Made by a program: the position numbers and the translations under genes
Assembly (NCBI RefSeq): GCF_001591605.1
Contig: NZ_BCVF01000030.1
Span: forward strand, 1 to 51,634
Reading direction: 5' to 3'
Source of the DNA: Bacillus badius NBRC 15713
GTDB taxonomy: Bacteria > Bacillota > Bacilli > Bacillales > Domibacillaceae
DNA: 51,634 bases
Notes under the pieces: model-generated
Seen by the model: only the letters and a program-made list of their open reading frames with translations
The model's database searches: none
What the model was told of the DNA's origin: nothing
Shown: positions 33,747-42,811 of the stretch, piece after piece
How positions within the stretch are numbered: position 1 is the stretch's first letter
Layout of the letters: the number at the start of each line of letters is the position of its first letter

Positions 33747-34937
33747 ATGATGACAGTAAAGGAGTTGCTGCAGCTGCCTATTACTAAAGACTTCTCGGTA
33801 GCAGCGGGCAGCCAGGCATTAAATAATCGAGTCCAACGTGTTGAAATTTTAGATTTTGAATTCGCTCCCGGTATCGAGCAAGTAAGGGATACTGTGTTCA
33901 ACCCCGGCAGCCTTGTACTGAGCAGCCTATTATTTGCGAGCCAAGCTCCCGAACGTTTAATTGATATGATGAAAAAACTGATAGAATTAAAAGTAAGTGC
34001 TCTAGCCTATAAGCCAGTTATTTTTAAAGATTTGCCCGATAACGTCCTCACTTTTGCCAATGAACAAGGCTTCCCTATTTTGCGCTTTGGCGGAGATGAG
34101 TTTTTTGAAGACATTATTATGGAGGTAATGAGCCATATAAAGAAAAACGATCATTCTCTCTTTTTGGAGCGTATGATGCAACGCTCTATCGAAGAGGAGC
34201 TATCAGAGAGTGACATCCAAGCCTTCCTTCAAAAAATAAATCAGCCGTTTGGAAAGTATGTATGTGCAGCCAATATTCAAATGAATGGAATAGCAAGCAT
34301 AGAACAGGTGCCTGCTTTATCCCGATTGGCTCCTCTCTTAGAACCCGGCATGGTGGCTCCATTTAAAAACAGCCTTTTCATCCTTTTCACGGGCAATCAC
34401 AAACAGCTGGCCTTCGAAAAAAAGGTAAAGGAGCAGCTCGCTCTTTGTTCCCTGCCTATCGATTCATTAACGATTGGCTACAGCCAGGTTCACTCAACGC
34501 ACACCGGCCTCCACCTTTCTGTCAGGGAGGCTTATTACGCGCGCATCATGGCTGAAATCGGCAGGAGCCCTGCCTGTCACTATGAACAGCTTGCTTCCGA
34601 TCAGCTGCTGATCGAGCTCTACCGAAAAGATGCGCCCTTTGCCAATAACTATGTACATACGTACCTGGGAAGGCTGTTGGAAGGAAAGGCTGATCGCGAC
34701 CTGCTCAATACAGCGGTAACATTTGTACTGAAAAAAGGCAATGTAAAAGAAACGGCCGCCATCCAACACTGCCATCCGAACACGATTCGCTACCGCATGA
34801 TGAAGATACGCCAGCTCATTGAGCCGTTGAGCAGCGAACTCATTTTTTATGAGCATTTATCGGCAGCTGTTAAGTTGTATTTGCTCCAGCAAGCTATGGA
34901 GGAATCTCCTGCAGTGTTGGAATCTGCACAAAAATAA
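33747..34937 (+). CDS. PucR family transcriptional regulator
   Basis: 396 aa. An N-terminal PucR domain (about 5-125; VKELLQLPITKDFSVAAG, LVLSSLLFA) is followed by a CdaR/GGDEF-like middle and a C-terminal PucR helix-turn-helix (FVLKKGNVKETAAIQHCHPNTIRYRMMKIRQL). Family members control purine catabolism or amino acid and amine use, usually as activators of a neighbouring operon. Here no purine catabolic gene is next to it. The DMT transporter 77 bp downstream is the nearest possible target. The start at 33747 (ATG ATG) follows AAAGGGTGATCGG. A TATAAT at 33706-33711 may be its -10, but the -35 is poor. Confidence 0.88.
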   Translation: MMTVKELLQLPITKDFSVAAGSQALNNRVQRVEILDFEFAPGIEQVRDTVFNPGSLVLSSLLFASQAPERLIDMMKKLIELKVSALAYKPVIFKDLPDNVLTFANEQGFPILRFGGDEFFEDIIMEVMSHIKKNDHSLFLERMMQRSIEEELSESDIQAFLQKINQPFGKYVCAANIQMNGIASIEQVPALSRLAPLLEPGMVAPFKNSLFILFTGNHKQLAFEKKVKEQLALCSLPIDSLTIGYSQVHSTHTGLHLSVREAYYARIMAEIGRSPACHYEQLASDQLLIELYRKDAPFANNYVHTYLGRLLEGKADRDLLNTAVTFVLKKGNVKETAAIQHCHPNTIRYRMMKIRQLIEPLSSELIFYEHLSAAVKLYLLQQAMEESPAVLESAQK

Positions 34938-35014
34938 AACGAAAAATTTAGAAAATCACTTAAATCATTAGGCTGTTTCTCGTGATATGGTGGTAGTAGT
35001 CAGGAGGAGAAAAA

Positions 35015-35896
35015 ATGAAACAATATATAGGGGATGGAATGCTGCTGATTACAGCCATTGTGTGGGGCAGCGGCTTCGTTGTCACTGCTATTGCACTTGA
35101 CTATTTAAATGCTTATCAAGTGATGGCCGGGCGCTTTGTTTTGGCTACACTCATATTGATCGTGCTGTTTGGATACAAATTCAAGACATTCTCAAAGCCG
35201 GTCATTTGGAAAGGCGCGGTCTTAGGCACCATTTTATATATCGCCTTTGCGTTGCAGACCGTCGGCTTGGAGTATACGACACCGTCTAAAAACGCTTTTT
35301 TAACAGCTGTCAATGTGGTGGTTGTGCCGCTCATTGCGTATCTCGTTTATAAGCGCCGGCTCGACCGCTATGAAGTGGCCGGCTCATTCATCGCTATTAC
35401 AGGGATTGGCTTTTTGTCATTACAGGGTCCCTTGACAATCAATATCGGCGATGCCTTGTCTCTTGCTTGTGCGGTCGCCTTTGCCTTTGACATCTTTTAT
35501 ACGAACCGGTTTGTTCAAAAAGAAGATGCTATTTCCCTAACCATTATGCAGTTCTTTACAGCCTCTCTTATTAGCGTTATCGTCGTGCTGATTCGCGGCG
35601 ATATACCTCACACAGTGGAGAAAGAGGCTCTTTACTCTATTGCTTATTTGGCTGTGTTTTCAACAACGCTGGCCTACCTTTTTCAAAATATTGCCCACCA
35701 GTATACAACAGCCACCAAGGCGGCCATTATCTTATCGATGGAATCATTTTTCGGCATGCTGCTGTCCGTTTTATTTTTGAACGAAGTGCTGACGGCCCGG
35801 ATGGCGATTGGGGCGACACTTATTATGGCGGCCATCTTGATTGCGGAAGCAAAGCCGGCGTTTCCGAAAAAACAATTGGCGAAGAATGTGCGCTAA
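35015..35896 (+). CDS. EamA/DMT family transporter
   Basis: 293 aa with ten predicted helices in two EamA repeats. Conserved stretches are VWGSGFVVTAIALDYLNAYQVMAGRF near the N-terminus and TTLAYLFQNIAHQYTTATKAAIILSMESFFGMLLSVLFLNEVL (positions about 210-250). Family members are exporters of amino acids or metabolites; substrate unknown. GGAGGAG lies 6 nt before the ATG. It ends in a strong plus-strand terminator and may be controlled by the PucR regulator just upstream, which is inference. Confidence 0.9.
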   Translation: MKQYIGDGMLLITAIVWGSGFVVTAIALDYLNAYQVMAGRFVLATLILIVLFGYKFKTFSKPVIWKGAVLGTILYIAFALQTVGLEYTTPSKNAFLTAVNVVVVPLIAYLVYKRRLDRYEVAGSFIAITGIGFLSLQGPLTINIGDALSLACAVAFAFDIFYTNRFVQKEDAISLTIMQFFTASLISVIVVLIRGDIPHTVEKEALYSIAYLAVFSTTLAYLFQNIAHQYTTATKAAIILSMESFFGMLLSVLFLNEVLTARMAIGATLIMAAILIAEAKPAFPKKQLAKNVR

Positions 35897-35934
35897 TTTG
35901 AAGCCGGCGGCTTCTGCCGCACACAGAATAGCGG

Positions 35935-35996
35935 GGAGGTGCATCGCTCTTTTTGAACATACCTGTATCAACAAAGAGCCATACACCTCCTTTTTT
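35935..35996 (+). terminator. Terminator of the EamA transporter gene
   Basis: Outer stem GGAGGTG / CACCTCC and inner GCTCTTT / AAAGAGC with a 20-nt loop, followed by TTTTTT. Confidence 0.88.
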
Positions 35997-36019
35997 CATG
36001 ACAAAAATATTCCAAGCCT

Positions 36020-36223
36020 TTATTTTCTTTTTCCTTCTATTCCGGAAAGGCTGATTTTCCTGAGCTCCATCAGGCTTCCTATACAGCCAACCAAACCCGC
36101 AATAGCGAACAATGCCGGTATAAAAATCGAGCCCGACGTTTCGGTCATAAGCCGGTACACACCGAACATGCATAGCAATAGATTACCGATTAAGCCGACG
36201 ATCATTCTCGCCCGTTTGTTCAT
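36020..36223 (-). CDS. Small membrane protein of unknown function
   Basis: 67 aa with two membrane helices (about 7-25 and 32-50) and a basic C-terminus ending EGKRK. The ATG at 36223 has GGGGGG 6 nt upstream; an upstream in-frame start at 36262 lies inside the previous gene and lacks a site. It is the last gene of a three-gene minus-strand operon with 20 bp to the gene before it. I do not recognise it. Confidence 0.7.
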   Translation of the reverse strand: MNKRARMIVGLIGNLLLCMFGVYRLMTETSGSIFIPALFAIAGLVGCIGSLMELRKISLSGIEGKRK

Positions 36224-36243
36224 CCTTATCCCCCCAGTTCTGT

Positions 36244-36888
36244 TTACCACTCTTTGCTCCATTCTTCCCCTAATATTTCGCCGTTTTCAGCGATATACTC
36301 CACCGCAACTGTCCCTTGCTTCACTGCCGCTTCCGTCTTTAGGAAAGAAATAAACTCCTCGACAAGCCGTTCATCCCCATCCTTCTTTTTGCGCGGCAAG
36401 GTCAAGCGTACCATGGGAGATGCCTGATAATCCTTATAGCTTCCTGGATGATCGGGTGAAAGCTTTAATGTCTTCCCGATCTGGTCGTCAAAAAAGACGG
36501 CCGCTCTTGCCCGCTCCCCGAATGTCTTTTTCACATAAGGAAGGATGTTCCTTTCTAGCTCTTGCGTCCAGCTTTTGGCAATATACGTATCTGTCATTTG
36601 TTCAGCCTCGCTGTCATAATAAACTAAGAACTCTATGCCGTTTGCTTCATCTCTCACCTTAGCAGCATAGTCGAATTCAAAGTTTCCCATATTATCATAC
36701 AGCGTATCGTACACTTGAAAGTGATCGGGGAAATTGGCTTTCAAATAGTGCGCCGCTTGGCTTCTGACTTCTTCTTCCTTTTCCTTATCCGGCCTCATGC
36801 TAATAACAAAAGAAACATAGAGTACAATCATTCCCAGAAAAACTATGGCAACAGCACCAAGAATCCCCTTCATCCATTTGTTCAACTG
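36244..36888 (-). CDS. Membrane-anchored hypothetical protein
   Basis: 214 aa. One N-terminal membrane helix (about residues 8-28) is followed by a soluble, probably extracytoplasmic domain rich in acidic residues. I chose the TTG at 36888 because GGAGGAGG lies 8 nt upstream. The first in-frame ATG, at 36873, is too far from any site, and the ATG near the ribosome site is in another frame. It looks like the anchored single-domain proteins of unknown role found in Bacillus. Middle gene of the operon; no family recognised. Confidence 0.65.
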   Translation of the reverse strand, partial: QLNKWMKGILGAVAIVFLGMIVLYVSFVISMRPDKEKEEEVRSQAAHYLKANFPDHFQVYDTLYDNMGNFEFDYAAKVRDEANGIEFLVYYDSEAEQMTDTYIAKSWTQELERNILPYVKKTFGERARAAVFFDDQIGKTLKLSPDHPGSYKDYQASPMVRLTLPRKKKDGDERLVEEFISFLKTEAAVKQGTVAVEYIAENGEILGEEWSKEW

Positions 36889-36915
36889 ACATGCCTCCTC
36901 CAAAGCCAAAACGCC

Positions 36916-37188
36916 TTAACGATTCACTTGCCGGTCTAAAAAAGCGAGGAAGCGTCTTTGAGCTTTTTCCTTTTTGATCATCCTGTTCACGCGAAGAGAG
37001 CTTTGCAAATACCATCTTACCTTCCGGTTAACAAAAAAAGAACGATGGTAGCTTTCATCCGTGTAAATCTGTTTAAACCAATCAAATTGATTTAGCCTCG
37101 CTATATGACGGTCGATCTTTTTCGTGTCTAATGCATCATCCTGCGGAATGATTATGGAAAATAATAGTTCTGCTACCCACTCCAGCAT
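36916..37188 (-). CDS. Hypothetical small basic protein
   Basis: 90 aa, beginning MLEWVAELLFSIIIPQDD. An amphipathic N-terminal helix precedes a basic, tryptophan- and tyrosine-containing body (WFKQIYTDESYHRSFFVN, RKVRWYLQSSLRVNRMIKK). GGAGGA lies 6 nt before the ATG. First gene of the operon with the two membrane-protein genes downstream (27 bp gap). Family not recognised. The ribosome site and operon context support it as a real gene. The upstream gap 37189-37330 shows nothing firm. Confidence 0.65.
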   Translation of the reverse strand: MLEWVAELLFSIIIPQDDALDTKKIDRHIARLNQFDWFKQIYTDESYHRSFFVNRKVRWYLQSSLRVNRMIKKEKAQRRFLAFLDRQVNR

Positions 37189-37330
37189 AAGGTCCTCCGC
37201 CCTTCAATTCATGTGCGTATAGCTCTATCATACTTGATTGGCTAGATGATTTTAACCAAATCTATGATCTTATTTTATTTCAGCGAATTCCTCAGCCTGC
37301 CATCTGGCAGACGTATTTTCACTAAATAAT

Positions 37331-37372
37331 AAGCCGCCCCTGGAGAAGAAAACCTTTCTTCCGGGACGGCTT
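37331..37372 (-). terminator. Terminator of yfmT-yfmS
   Basis: Stem AAGCCGTCCCGGAAG paired to CTTCTCCAGGGGCGGCTT with small bulges; minus-strand exit ATTATTT. It lies 46 nt past the chemoreceptor stop. Confidence 0.7.
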
Positions 37373-37418
37373 GTGTGAATGACAGCTATTGAAACCTCGC
37401 TCGTTCAAGAGTGAAAAA

Positions 37419-38282
37419 TTAATCAGCTGCCTTTAGTAACCTTTCAGCCATTTTGGCTAAGTTTTGAGCACTTCTGCTGACTTCTTGGATGGTTGCCGAA
37501 AATTCTTGTATAGCGGCAGCCTGTGTATCCGTTAAGTGGTGGATACCGGAAAATCCCTGATCCAGCTTTAAAATCAACTCTTGTATGCTCTTAGTAATCG
37601 TATCAATTTGAGAAACATTTTCCTTGGAGTTTGTCGCCAGCTTTCTGATCTCATTAGCCACAACCGAAAAACCCCTCCCTGCTTCTCCGGCTCTCGCCGC
37701 TTCAATCGCTGCATTCAGTCCCAGCAGGTTGCTTTGGTCGGATAAATTTCTTACTACCGTTGAAATCTTTCCAATTTCCTCTGTACTTAAGCTGACACCT
37801 TTTATTTGGTCCGCTACGCCGGTGACATTATCCGCCAGTGTGGTTACTGAGCTCGCAATTTCTTCAATGGATGCTTCTGTTTCTTCCGCAATAGCTGACA
37901 AATCCTCAGCCACCTCAAGAAGCTGGTTGGATTTTTCCAGGCTGGTTCCAACCCCTACTCCCCCAACGACCTTCCCATTTTGGTCATGCAATGGAATGGC
38001 GCGAGCAATGAGAGGAAAACCAAATAGCTCTTTCGGAACAATGGCGCTCTTTTCTTCATTATTCTTAATAGCATCAGTAATAATGTCTCCCTCCATAAGA
38101 GGATCGCCCGGATGAACATTCAAAGAAAAGGTGCTGGCGGGAATGTTAAGAATTAATTTTTCTGTATCATACACGCCAACCGTAATATCCTCATGAATCA
38201 GTCGATTTAAAAACGGGGCTACTTTAATAAATGCTTCTATTATTTCGGCTTCTTGCTCTGTTTGTTGAACGGCATGCGTCAT
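37419..38282 (-). CDS. yfmS: Soluble methyl-accepting chemotaxis protein (YfmS-like)
   Basis: 287 aa with no membrane segment. An N-terminal small-ligand sensing domain (about 5-115) precedes the MCP signalling domain, whose hairpin tip reads [25 protein letters not shown]. It would report to CheA/CheW in the cytoplasm. The size and layout match Bacillus YfmS. The ATG at 38282 has GGAG 9 nt upstream; the ATG at 38288 is only 3 nt from it. It follows the aldehyde dehydrogenase gene by 18 bp, the same order as B. subtilis yfmT-yfmS, so sensing an aromatic aldehyde or related compound is plausible but inferred. Confidence 0.9.
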   Translation of the reverse strand: MTHAVQQTEQEAEIIEAFIKVAPFLNRLIHEDITVGVYDTEKLILNIPASTFSLNVHPGDPLMEGDIITDAIKNNEEKSAIVPKELFGFPLIARAIPLHDQNGKVVGGVGVGTSLEKSNQLLEVAEDLSAIAEETEASIEEIASSVTTLADNVTGVADQIKGVSLSTEEIGKISTVVRNLSDQSNLLGLNAAIEAARAGEAGRGFSVVANEIRKLATNSKENVSQIDTITKSIQELILKLDQGFSGIHHLTDTQAAAIQEFSATIQEVSRSAQNLAKMAERLLKAAD

Positions 38283-38300
38283 GATCATCTGCTCCTTTGA

Positions 38301-39758
38301 TTAATAAGGGAATTTTCTCTGTCCAAAATTCACGGAAACCCACTGCAAAGTTGTAAACTCGTCTAAGCTCCATTCTCCATTCAGGCGCCCTAAACCAGAC
38401 TGCTTTTCACCGCCAAAAGCGACGATGGGCTCATCATTAATCGTAATATCATTGACATGAATCATTCCTGTATGAATTTTTTTCGCTATCTCTACCCCTT
38501 TTTCAAGATTAGCCGTGTGAATAGCTCCGCTTAAGCCAAACTTTGTGTCATTGGCAATGGCCACAGCTTCTTCTTCGGTATCAAACGGAATCACACAGAC
38601 CACCGGCCCGAACAGCTCTTCTTGCGCCAATACCATCTCCGGGGTGACATCTGCAAAAATGGTCGGCTCTATCAAGTTTCCCGAAGCGTTCCCGCGCAGC
38701 ACAGGATTGGCCCCCAGCTCGATCCCTTTTTGAATAATAGATTGAAGATTCTCTGCCTGCCTTTCATTGATCACCGGTCCAATTACAGTATCCGGATCGC
38801 GCGGATCTCCTACTTTAAGAGAAGAAACCTTTTCTGCATACTTAGATACAAACTCTTCATAAAGCGGCCTTTGAACTAAAATGCGGTTAGCTGACATACA
38901 AATTTGCCCTTGGTGGGTAAAACGGCTAAAAACAGCCGCCTGAACCGCATAGTCGATATCAGCGTCTTCCATTACGATAAAGGCGCTGTTTCCGCCTAGC
39001 TCCAGAAGAGGTTTTTTAAAGTTTTTTACCGCCAGCTGGCCGATGTAGCTTCCTACTTTTGTTGAGCCGGTAAAGGAGATGATTCTTGGAATAGGGTGTT
39101 CAACGAATGAATCGCCAATTTCCTTGATGTCTGTCACTACTACGTTTAACAATCCTCCGGGAACACCCGCTTCTTCAAAGATTTTGCCAATCAGCGTCCC
39201 GCCGGTGACAGGTGAATCTTCATGAGGCTTCAGCACGACTCCATTGCCGGCTCCTAAGGCTGGGGCAACTGATTTGACTGATAAAAAGAAGGGAAAATTA
39301 AAGGGGCTGATCACTCCCACTACCCCAGCAGGAATGCGATACAATCGATTTTCCTTTCCATCCTCTGTTGAAGGCAAAATTCTTCCTTCCATTCTTAAAG
39401 GGAATGTTGCTGCTTCTTTGATGATATTTTTCACCAATCCGATCTCAAAGGCAGCTTTCAACCGTGTGCCTCCCAGCTCAGCAATGATCATATCAGTGAT
39501 CTCTTCTTCATGATCTTCTATGTAAGTAACCGCTTTTTCAAGAATATCCCGTTTTTTGTAAGGATTCACCTTACCCCATTCTTCCTTGGCACGTAAAGCC
39601 GCCTTATAAGCGGAGTCCACATCAGAAACATCGGCCATTTGAAATTCCGTAATCAGCTCCCCGTTATATGGGTTACGATCACCTAATTTGTTCATGCTTT
39701 TCCCGTCTCTCCATGCTCCGCCAATAAATTGCTTATTTAAAGACTGAATGTTTAACAT
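38301..39758 (-). CDS. yfmT: Aldehyde dehydrogenase, vanillin/benzaldehyde type (YfmT-like)
   Basis: 485 aa NAD(P)-dependent aldehyde dehydrogenase. Catalytic Glu in LELGGNSAF, nucleophile Cys in HQGQICMSANR, cofactor loop SFTGSTKVGSYIG. The sequence and gene order with a soluble chemoreceptor match B. subtilis YfmT, reported as a vanillin dehydrogenase. It oxidises an aldehyde, probably aromatic, to the acid. GGAGGG lies about 6 nt before the ATG. The gap 39759-39935 shows no clear promoter. The substrate is inferred from the family. Confidence 0.9.
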   Translation of the reverse strand: MLNIQSLNKQFIGGAWRDGKSMNKLGDRNPYNGELITEFQMADVSDVDSAYKAALRAKEEWGKVNPYKKRDILEKAVTYIEDHEEEITDMIIAELGGTRLKAAFEIGLVKNIIKEAATFPLRMEGRILPSTEDGKENRLYRIPAGVVGVISPFNFPFFLSVKSVAPALGAGNGVVLKPHEDSPVTGGTLIGKIFEEAGVPGGLLNVVVTDIKEIGDSFVEHPIPRIISFTGSTKVGSYIGQLAVKNFKKPLLELGGNSAFIVMEDADIDYAVQAAVFSRFTHQGQICMSANRILVQRPLYEEFVSKYAEKVSSLKVGDPRDPDTVIGPVINERQAENLQSIIQKGIELGANPVLRGNASGNLIEPTIFADVTPEMVLAQEELFGPVVCVIPFDTEEEAVAIANDTKFGLSGAIHTANLEKGVEIAKKIHTGMIHVNDITINDEPIVAFGGEKQSGLGRLNGEWSLDEFTTLQWVSVNFGQRKFPY

Positions 39759-39936
39759 GATATCCCTCCAGCAGATTTAGATTCATTCCATAGCACTATT
39801 ACTATCGGTATATGAAATCCCTTGTTTAGGATTTTATTGAAAGATTTTAGAAAAAAATATATTTATTCTTACCAAATCCAGCTATATCATCTGTTTTTCA
39901 CGATCGTTTCTTCTATTTTTTCACAGGCTTTACAAT

Positions 39937-39999
39937 AAAAAAAGACACTACACTCAGTAGCTCCTGCAAAGCTCTTCCAGAGTGTTAGTGTCCTCTTTG
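39937..39999 (-). terminator. Terminator of yugN
   Basis: Stem AAAGA-GACACTA-ACTC with its complement and a 24-nt loop; minus-strand exit is TTTTTTTATTG. Confidence 0.75.
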
Positions 40000-40095
40000 T
40001 TTCCTATCGTTTACGTAATCCGGTAACTATCAACATACGTGTATATAAAAGAATCGACTGTTCAACCAATCGAGCCGACTGCTAATCCCCATTCT

Positions 40096-40518
40096 TTATA
40101 GCTGGCTGAATTGCATGTCGTCCATCAAGGCAGCTACTTTCTGTTCACCTTCTACCGCCCAGTTCGTTTTTTGATGAATCGGCGCATCTTTGTCTTCCGG
40201 GCTTTGGAATTGATCGAGCCCTGTTGTGGCAAGCGCCGGGCTTTCTTCATCATCCAAACCAATATTGGCGATATGCTTGATCACAAAAGGAGTTTTAAAG
40301 ACAAGCAAAGCATCCTCCTCGTCCAGCATGCCCGATTCGACATCGAATGGCAGCCGCAGGTAAATGCTTTCTCCGCCATCGCTGTACAATGTCGTATCAA
40401 ACATTCCTTGATCAAAATCCCAGTTCCCTCCAATGACTAATCCGTGATCTCCAAATAGCCGGCAGACTTCTCCATATAGTGCGCGCTTTCCTTCGAGCTC
40501 CGTATCAAGCTTAATCAT
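40096..40518 (-). CDS. yugN: YugN-like family protein
   Basis: 140-aa soluble acidic protein matching the Bacillus YugN family: GLVIGGNWDFDQGMFDTTLYSD and YLRLPFDVESGMLD are characteristic. Its function is unknown. AGGAGAG lies 5 nt before the ATG. It is a single gene with a terminator downstream, and no partner gene suggests a role. Confidence 0.85.
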   Translation of the reverse strand: MIKLDTELEGKRALYGEVCRLFGDHGLVIGGNWDFDQGMFDTTLYSDGGESIYLRLPFDVESGMLDEEDALLVFKTPFVIKHIANIGLDDEESPALATTGLDQFQSPEDKDAPIHQKTNWAVEGEQKVAALMDDMQFSQL

Positions 40519-40603
40519 GTTATCTCTCCTCTGCTGTTATTGCTTTCCATTTACCCGCATGGCAAGCTTCTAAACAACTAGTCAAAGAAGAGAGGCCGTC
40601 CGG

Positions 40604-41152
40604 CTAGTTGGCCCCTTTGAGCCGCTGATTGAGAAGGTCAGCCTGCATTAACGCTTCCCGGTCCTGCAAAATATCGCCAGGCCGGTTCCCTTCCCCCAAT
40701 ATATAAGCAGAAAAAGGCAGCTTCAAGAAATCAAATGTATAACGAAATTGCTGAATGAGCGGCAGCCCTTTGATTTTTGGCTCATCCCCGCCAACAGCAA
40801 GCACGATCGCCTCTGCCGATTGGATGCGCTCCGTCAATTGAGGAAACCGTTCATCCCGGATCGCTTGACTGAGCCGGTCAATCATAATTTTCATGCTGCC
40901 GGACATGCTGTACCAGTAAATGGGCGTAGAAAAAATAAGAACATCGCTTTCAAGAAAGGCGTGAATAATTGTGTCATACTCATCCTCTACAGGCTGAAAG
41001 CCGCCTTCCTTATGGCGCAAATCATGAATCGGCTGAATCGCTAAATCTCGCAAATAGAGTTTGCGATGCTTGATCTCTTTCGTCACCAAATCTGCCAGCA
41101 GCTCACTGTTGCTTTCTGCTCTGGAGCTGCCGATAAATGTCGTGATCTTCAT
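40604..41152 (-). CDS. NAD(P)H-dependent FMN reductase / flavodoxin-fold oxidoreductase
   Basis: 182 aa flavodoxin-like protein. FMN phosphate is bound by the N-terminal loop IGSSRAESNSELL, and the conserved TPIYWYSMSGSMKIMIDRL motif contacts the isoalloxazine ring. Relatives (YwqN type) reduce FMN, quinones or azo/nitro compounds using NADPH. It is soluble and cytoplasmic. It stands alone with an imperfect hairpin at the stop (40575-40610). The precise acceptor cannot be told. Confidence 0.88.
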   Translation of the reverse strand: MKITTFIGSSRAESNSELLADLVTKEIKHRKLYLRDLAIQPIHDLRHKEGGFQPVEDEYDTIIHAFLESDVLIFSTPIYWYSMSGSMKIMIDRLSQAIRDERFPQLTERIQSAEAIVLAVGGDEPKIKGLPLIQQFRYTFDFLKLPFSAYILGEGNRPGDILQDREALMQADLLNQRLKGAN

Positions 41153-41211
41153 TCAGTTCATTCCTTTCCCTATTGTCTGCTCATACAGCTAGAGAGCACG
41201 TGCATTTCTCT

Positions 41212-41760
41212 TTAAGGGGACCACGGGGCAGCTTCCCACTCCTCTCTCAGCATCCCCATCCGGATCGAATCGAAATATTCACCATTATAGTAGCGTACAT
41301 TTCTGATCCTGCCCTCCATTTTCACTCCAAGCTTCTCCCCCAGCTTTATCATCCGCCCATTACCGGACCAAGTAGTATAGCCCACCCGAACCAATGGCAT
41401 ATCCTCAAATAAATGATTGATCCATAGTTGAAAAGCTCTTGTGCCATATCCGCCATTCCAATAGGCCGGATCATAGAGAGCGATCCCCATCTCAAGCCAC
41501 TTTGACGGCTTGTGTTCCCAGTAATAATTGACCGTTCCAACAACCTCTTCATTGACTTCTATCGCCCAGCGATGTGCCTGCTTGACCATCTCTTCTTTTT
41601 TATTGAGAAATTCTTCATAAGTGAGGCGCCTATGAGGAAAGTAAGGAGCATCCCACTGTTTCCATCCAGGCTCTTCCTCTTTATACATCAGCTCCCAAAG
41701 CCGCGGCATATCCCGCTCTCCGATTGGCCGAATCATTACTTCCTTGTCTGTACAAACCAT
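41212..41760 (-). CDS. GNAT family N-acetyltransferase
   Basis: 182 aa with the RimJ/RimL-like acetyltransferase layout. Start IRPIGERDMPRLWELM, acetyl-CoA loop region YWNGGYGTRAFQLWINHLF, and C-terminal GEKLGVKMEGRIRNVRYYNGEYFDSIRMGML. Substrate could be a protein N-terminus, a small amine or an antibiotic. GGTGAGAG lies about 4 nt before the ATG at 41760. It is a single gene; context gives no clue. Confidence 0.9.
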   Translation of the reverse strand: MVCTDKEVMIRPIGERDMPRLWELMYKEEEPGWKQWDAPYFPHRRLTYEEFLNKKEEMVKQAHRWAIEVNEEVVGTVNYYWEHKPSKWLEMGIALYDPAYWNGGYGTRAFQLWINHLFEDMPLVRVGYTTWSGNGRMIKLGEKLGVKMEGRIRNVRYYNGEYFDSIRMGMLREEWEAAPWSP

Positions 41761-41918
41761 TTTCTCTCACCAAGCTCTCTATTTATTATAAAAATTAGGA
41801 AGGATACTTTCCCACGAAGACACCAGCTTTCAAAAACATGACAGCCCCGGCTCGTTTCCCAGCCAAAACCATCTGCACTCTCTGTTGGAACTTCTATACA
41901 TCCTTCCGCATTTCCTCT

Positions 41919-41954
41919 AAAAAAGAAAGAGCGAGAGTAGATCTCCCGACTCTT
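41919..41954 (-). terminator. Terminator of the ZIP transporter gene
   Basis: Minus-strand stem AAGAG-tcgg-GAGA / TCTC-g-CTCTT followed by TCTTTTTT; it overlaps the stop codon. Confidence 0.65.
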
Positions 41955-42684
41955 ACCGAAGATAGCTGGTCAATAAAATCATGGTGAGCAGACCAAGGAT
42001 AAAGGAAAGCGTTGATGAGCGCTCGTTGCCGTCTCCGTGGCTTTCCGGAATCAGTTCCTTATAGACAATAAATAACATCGCACCGGCGGCAAAGGCTAGC
42101 CCGTAAGGAACCACTCCTGCTAGTTTTTCTCCAAATGCCAGTCCAAATAAGGCAGCCAAAAGCTCAGTGAAGCCTGCCAGTGTTGTGTAAACAATCGCTT
42201 TCAACCGGCCTGCCCCTTGAGTGACTAAAAACAAGGCCATCAAAAAGCCCTCGGGGATATTCTGCAGGCCGATAGCAAAAGACACCAACGGACCAAGGTC
42301 TTTATATTCGCTTGCATAGCTGACACCTACGGATAACCCCTCGGGCAAATTATGCAAAATCATCGTAATCATTAACAGATAGGCACTGGCTGGTACTTGT
42401 GCTCCCGAGCGATGTTCCAGATCGACATGGGGCAAGCTTTTTTCCAATATAGTAAGAAACAAGGTGCCGACTAATATGCCAATGGTTAATACAATCACAT
42501 TTGATAATTTAATAGCCGATGGAATTAATCCGTAAGTGGAAGCGGCCACCATGACTCCCGCGGTGAAAGCCAGTAAATTATCCTTCCCCCTGTGGGTCAT
42601 TCTCCGGATAAACAAAATTGGAAGAGCGCCTAATGATGTGCAAAGAGAGGAATAGATTATGCTTGTCATATAGAGAAGTTCCAT
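41953..42684 (-). CDS. ZIP family divalent metal transporter
   Basis: 243 aa, about eight helices. The metal-path signature of helix IV is MILHNLPEGLSVGVS and helix V has IGLQNIPEGFLMAL. A His/Glu element HVDLEHR lies in a loop. Relatives of the ZupT/GufA branch import zinc, iron or manganese. AGGGGG lies 6 nt before the ATG. It stands beside the feo genes but has a terminator between, so a shared metal role is suggestive only. Direction and metal are inferred from the family. Confidence 0.88.
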   Translation of the reverse strand: MELLYMTSIIYSSLCTSLGALPILFIRRMTHRGKDNLLAFTAGVMVAASTYGLIPSAIKLSNVIVLTIGILVGTLFLTILEKSLPHVDLEHRSGAQVPASAYLLMITMILHNLPEGLSVGVSYASEYKDLGPLVSFAIGLQNIPEGFLMALFLVTQGAGRLKAIVYTTLAGFTELLAALFGLAFGEKLAGVVPYGLAFAAGAMLFIVYKELIPESHGDGNERSSTLSFILGLLTMILLTSYLR

Positions 42685-42756
42685 ATATACCCCCTGCGTT
42701 TACTATTACCAATGTATGTACAACCCTTTTATAACAGTACAGAAAAGAGGGGATGC

Positions 42757-42805
42757 AAAAAACGCCCCCTTCACGATCAGCACTCGCTGACAATAAAGGG
42801 GACGC
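42757..42805 (-). terminator. Terminator of the feo operon
   Basis: Minus-strand stem GCGTCCCCTT / AAGGGGGCGT with an inner CAGC/GCTG hairpin, then TTTTTT. Confidence 0.85.
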
Positions 42806-42811
42806 TTTCAA

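Noticed and set aside
33548-33748. 66-codon minus-strand frame (MTDHPFQPYRYHDY start) antisense to the pucR leader
   Set aside because: No ribosome site; it begins on top of the pucR start codon and its codons include the stable hairpin after the TSUP gene. Protein-like composition is not enough.
40575-40610. Inverted repeat CAACTAG / CTAGTTG at the end of the FMN reductase gene
   Set aside because: The stem is only 7 AT-rich base pairs with a 22-nt loop and a short T-run; too weak to call a terminator.
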